A stretch of 64,000 nucleotides of DNA from positions 1-64,000 of the forward strand of contig NZ_SPKJ01000011.1 of the NCBI RefSeq assembly GCF_009866965.1, written 5' to 3'. The notes under the pieces are model-generated. The model was not told where the DNA came from. It worked only from the letters and a program-made list of their open reading frames with translations, and did no database searches. Positions 61,315-64,000 of the stretch are shown piece after piece. How positions within the stretch are numbered: position 1 is the stretch's first letter; every line of letters starts with the position of its first letter. A program made the translations under genes and the position numbers. The DNA is from Propylenella binzhouense. Its GTDB lineage: Bacteria; Pseudomonadota; Alphaproteobacteria; Rhizobiales; Afifellaceae.

Positions 61315-62676
61315 ATGGCGACCGACATTCTCGTTGTGGACGACGAAGCAGATATCCGGGAGCTCGTTGCGGGCATCCTCGAGGACGAGGGCCACGGGAC
61401 GCGGAAGGCGGCCGACAGCGATTCCGCGCTCGCCGCGATCACGGCCCGGCGGCCGAGTCTCGTCTTCCTGGACATCTGGCTCCAGGGGAGCCGGCTCGAC
61501 GGACTGACCCTGCTCGATGCGATCCACACCGAGCATCCCGATCTGCCCGTCGTCATCATCTCCGGGCACGGCAACATCGAGACCGCCGTTTCCGCGATCA
61601 AGCGCGGCGCCTACGACTATATCGAGAAACCGTTCAAGGCCGACCGCCTGGTGCTCGTCGCCGAGCGCGCGCTCGAAGCGTCGAAGCTCCGGCGCGAGGT
61701 CGCCGACCTGAAGCAGCGGGCAGGGGCCTCCGAGCAGCTCGTCGGGACTTCGAGCGCCATCACCCATCTCCGCCAGCTCATCGAGCGGATCGCCCCGACC
61801 AACAGCCGGGTGATGATCTTCGGCCCGTCAGGATCGGGCAAGGAGCTCGCCGCGCGTTCGATCCACGCCGCCTCGCGGCGGGCTTCCGGGCCGTTCGTGG
61901 TCCTGAACGCCGCAGCCATGACGTCGGACCGCATGGAGATCGAGCTCTTCGGCACCGAGACGCATAACGGCTCGGGCCGGAAGGTTGGCGCCCTCGAGGA
62001 GGCCCATGGCGGCACGCTCTATCTCGACGAGGTCGCCGACATGCCGCGCGAGACGCAGAACAGGATCCTGCGCGTCCTCGTCGACCAGACCTTCGAGCGG
62101 GTCGGCGGCTCGACCAAGGTGAAGGTGGACGTCCGCATCCTCTCCTCGACAGCCCGCGATCTCGAGCAGGAGATCCAGGAGGGGCGCTTCCGGGAGGACC
62201 TCTTCCATCGGCTGAGCGTCGTCCCAGTGCGCGTCCCCGCCCTCGCCGAACGTCGCGAGGACATCCCCAAGCTCGTTGAGCACTTCATGATGCAGATCTC
62301 GGCCCAGACCGGGCTGCCGCCGCGCACGATCGGCGAGGACGCCATGGCGGTGCTCCAGGCGCATGACTGGCCGGGCAACCTGCGCCAGCTGCGCAACAAT
62401 GTGGAGCGCCTGCTGATCCTCACCCGTGCGGCACCCGACGCCGTGATCACCGCCGACATGCTGCCGCAGGAGATCGGGGAAATCCTCCCCTCGAGCCCCG
62501 CGCAGGGGGCCGCCCACATCATGTCGCTGCCGCTTCGGGAGGCGCGCGAGATGTTCGAGCGAGAATATCTCACTGCACAGATCAACCGATTCAGCGGCAA
62601 CATCTCGCGGACGGCCGAGTTCGTCGGTATGGAGAGGTCCGCGCTGCACCGCAAGCTGAAGAGCCTCGGCGTCTGA
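61315..62676 (+). CDS. ntrX: Response regulator NtrX, lacking the GAFTGA loop
   Basis: Partner of NtrY, 453 residues. The receiver domain carries Asp53 (LVFLDIWLQGS); the AAA+ domain has Walker A GPSGSGKE and GGTLYLDEVADMPRE; the Fis-type helix-turn-helix is FSGNISRTAEFVGMERSALH. Where NtrC has ERGAFTGA, this protein reads LFGTETHNGSGRKVGALEEA, so the sigma54-contact loop is absent. That is usual for alphaproteobacterial NtrX and implies it does not activate sigma54 in the ordinary way. The ATG follows the ntrY stop with no gap. Confidence 0.95.
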   Translation: MATDILVVDDEADIRELVAGILEDEGHGTRKAADSDSALAAITARRPSLVFLDIWLQGSRLDGLTLLDAIHTEHPDLPVVIISGHGNIETAVSAIKRGAYDYIEKPFKADRLVLVAERALEASKLRREVADLKQRAGASEQLVGTSSAITHLRQLIERIAPTNSRVMIFGPSGSGKELAARSIHAASRRASGPFVVLNAAAMTSDRMEIELFGTETHNGSGRKVGALEEAHGGTLYLDEVADMPRETQNRILRVLVDQTFERVGGSTKVKVDVRILSSTARDLEQEIQEGRFREDLFHRLSVVPVRVPALAERREDIPKLVEHFMMQISAQTGLPPRTIGEDAMAVLQAHDWPGNLRQLRNNVERLLILTRAAPDAVITADMLPQEIGEILPSSPAQGAAHIMSLPLREAREMFEREYLTAQINRFSGNISRTAEFVGMERSALHRKLKSLGV

Positions 62677-62709
62677 TCCGGTGCACGCGGGAAACAGCGG
62701 GGCTCGTCC

Positions 62710-64000
62710 ATGCGCGTGGTGATCTGTGGGGCCGGGCAGGTCGGGTTCGGCATCGCCGCCAGGCTCGCCGCCGAGAACAACAACGTGACGGTGATCGACC
62801 AGTCGCAGCGGCTCGTCACCGCGATCCGCGAAACGCTCGACGTGCGCGGCTTCGTGGGCCACGGCGCGCATCCCGACGTGCTCGCGCAGGCCGGCGCCGA
62901 CGAAGCCGACATGATCATCGCCGTCACACTCTACGACGAGGTGAACATGGTGGCCTGCCAGGTCGCCCATTCGCTGTTCGCCGTCCCGACCAAGATCGCG
63001 CGCGTCCGCTCGCAGAGCTACCTGCAGAAGCACTGGAGCAACCTCTTCTCGCGCGATCATTTGCCGATCGACGTCATCATCTCGCCGGAGGTCGAGGTCG
63101 GCGAGATGGTGCTCCGCCGGCTTGCGCAGCCGGGCGCCGTCGAGACGATCTCGTTCGCGGACGACCGCGTCACGATGCTCGGCATCGTCTGCGGCGAGGA
63201 CTGTCCGGTCATCGACACGCCGCTCGTGCAGCTCACCGAGCTCTTTCCGGACCTCAACTCCACGGTGGTCGGCATCGTCCGGAACGGCAAGCTCTTCGTC
63301 CCGCATTCGCGCGACCAGATGTTCGTGGGCGATCTCGTCTACGTCGTCACCGAGACGGGGAGGGTGAAGCGCACGCTCACAGTCTTCGGGAAGGAGGAGC
63401 AGTTCGGCTCCCGCGTCGTGATCAGCGGCGGCGGCAATATCGGATTCTATGTCGCGCAGAACCTCGAAAAGCGAAATGCGCGCGCGAAGATCAAGGTGAT
63501 CGAATCGAACCACGATCGGGCGGTGGAGATCGCCGAGGCGCTCGACCGCACCGTCGTTCTCAACGGCTCGGCGCTCGACGCGGCGATCCTCAAGGAGGCC
63601 GACATCGACCAGGCCGACACGATGATCGCGCTCACCAACGACGACAAGGTCAACATCCTCAGCGCCGCTCTCGCCAAGCAGCTCGGTTGCCGGCGAAGCG
63701 TTTCGCTCGTCAACGACCCGGCGCTCTCGCCGCTTTCCCGCAGCGTCGGGATCGACGCCTACGTCAATCCGCGCGCGGTCACCATCTCGCGGATCCTCCA
63801 GCATGTCCGCCGGGGCCGCATCCGCAACGTCCACACGATCCAGGAAGGGGCGGCGGAGCTGATCGAGGCCGAGGCGCTCGAGACGTCGCCGCTCGTCGGG
63901 CGGCAGCTCCGCAATCTCGACCTGCCGGACGGCATGCGGATCGGCGCCATCATCCACAAGAACGAGGTCATCAGTCCCAACGGCGACAGCCAGATCGCGC
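62710..64000 (+). CDS. trkA: Trk potassium uptake protein TrkA, 3' end missing
   Basis: Cytoplasmic regulatory subunit of the TrkH/TrkG potassium channel. About 430 of the usual 458 or so residues are inside the window before it is cut at the end. The two repeats are visible: the first NAD-binding loop is VICGAGQVGFGIAARLA with a following RCK_C domain, and the second begins VVISGGGNIGFYVAQNLEKR, with SPLVGRQLRNLDLP near the end in the second RCK_C domain. It lies 33 bp after ntrX; ntrYX-trkA is a conserved order in alphaproteobacteria. Confidence 0.96.
   Translation, partial: MRVVICGAGQVGFGIAARLAAENNNVTVIDQSQRLVTAIRETLDVRGFVGHGAHPDVLAQAGADEADMIIAVTLYDEVNMVACQVAHSLFAVPTKIARVRSQSYLQKHWSNLFSRDHLPIDVIISPEVEVGEMVLRRLAQPGAVETISFADDRVTMLGIVCGEDCPVIDTPLVQLTELFPDLNSTVVGIVRNGKLFVPHSRDQMFVGDLVYVVTETGRVKRTLTVFGKEEQFGSRVVISGGGNIGFYVAQNLEKRNARAKIKVIESNHDRAVEIAEALDRTVVLNGSALDAAILKEADIDQADTMIALTNDDKVNILSAALAKQLGCRRSVSLVNDPALSPLSRSVGIDAYVNPRAVTISRILQHVRRGRIRNVHTIQEGAAELIEAEALETSPLVGRQLRNLDLPDGMRIGAIIHKNEVISPNGDSQIA

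Overview
The window is a gene-dense, G+C-rich (about two thirds or more by eye) stretch of a bacterial chromosome with about 50 protein genes and no recognisable rRNA, tRNA, CRISPR array, phage or insertion sequence. Gene content and order point to an alphaproteobacterium, plausibly Hyphomicrobiales or a nearby order. The evidence is a PopZ-type DUF2497 gene before valS, a DUF1489 gene, rne divergent from an amidase-mrcA-prfB run, a suf operon carrying two cysteine desulfurases, fused ispDF, and dusB-ntrB-ntrC-ntrY-ntrX-trkA. The genus cannot be named from sequence alone.

Layout. 1-9.5 kb: PopZ-like C-terminus (cut by the window edge), valS, a small membrane protein, a biotin-dependent carboxylase alpha subunit, DUF1489, oxyR, a glutathione transferase, a DinB-like protein and argC. 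9.5-19.4 kb: rne with a long leader, an exported amidase, penicillin-binding protein 1A, prfB with a programmed +1 frameshift, an M23 endopeptidase homologue and a one-cysteine peroxiredoxin. 19.5-26 kb: a large AsmA-like envelope protein, tyrS, anmK and an alpha/beta hydrolase. 26-34.3 kb: the Fe-S assembly operon (NifS/IscS-like desulfurase, sufB, sufC, sufD, sufS, sufT, sufA) followed by tenA and a TfoX-like gene. 34.3-40.7 kb: an RNA helicase, parE, an anomalous 766-bp non-coding stretch, then a GNAT acetyltransferase and RimK-like ATP-grasp ligase pair. 41-46.4 kb: an oligopeptide ABC importer with fused ATPases. 46.5-54 kb: ddl, a SET-domain protein, msrB, lpd, an exported bactofilin-like protein, a GlsB-type membrane protein, lipA with an apparent CTG start, a coq10-like gene and cinA. 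54-64 kb: ispDF, dusB, ntrBC, ntrYX and trkA (cut by the window end).

Themes. Several clusters handle the cell wall (amidase, PBP1A, M23 protein, anmK, ddl) and redox or Fe-S metabolism (oxyR, GST, peroxiredoxin, suf, msrB, lpd, lipA, which needs Fe-S clusters). Nitrogen control sits at the right end. Most of the window is core genome. The less ordinary material is the 38.0-38.75 kb region, the GNAT/RimK-like pair beside it, a near-perfect 21-bp palindrome at the suf promoter, the apparent lipA CTG start, the prfB frameshift site and the exported bactofilin-like protein.
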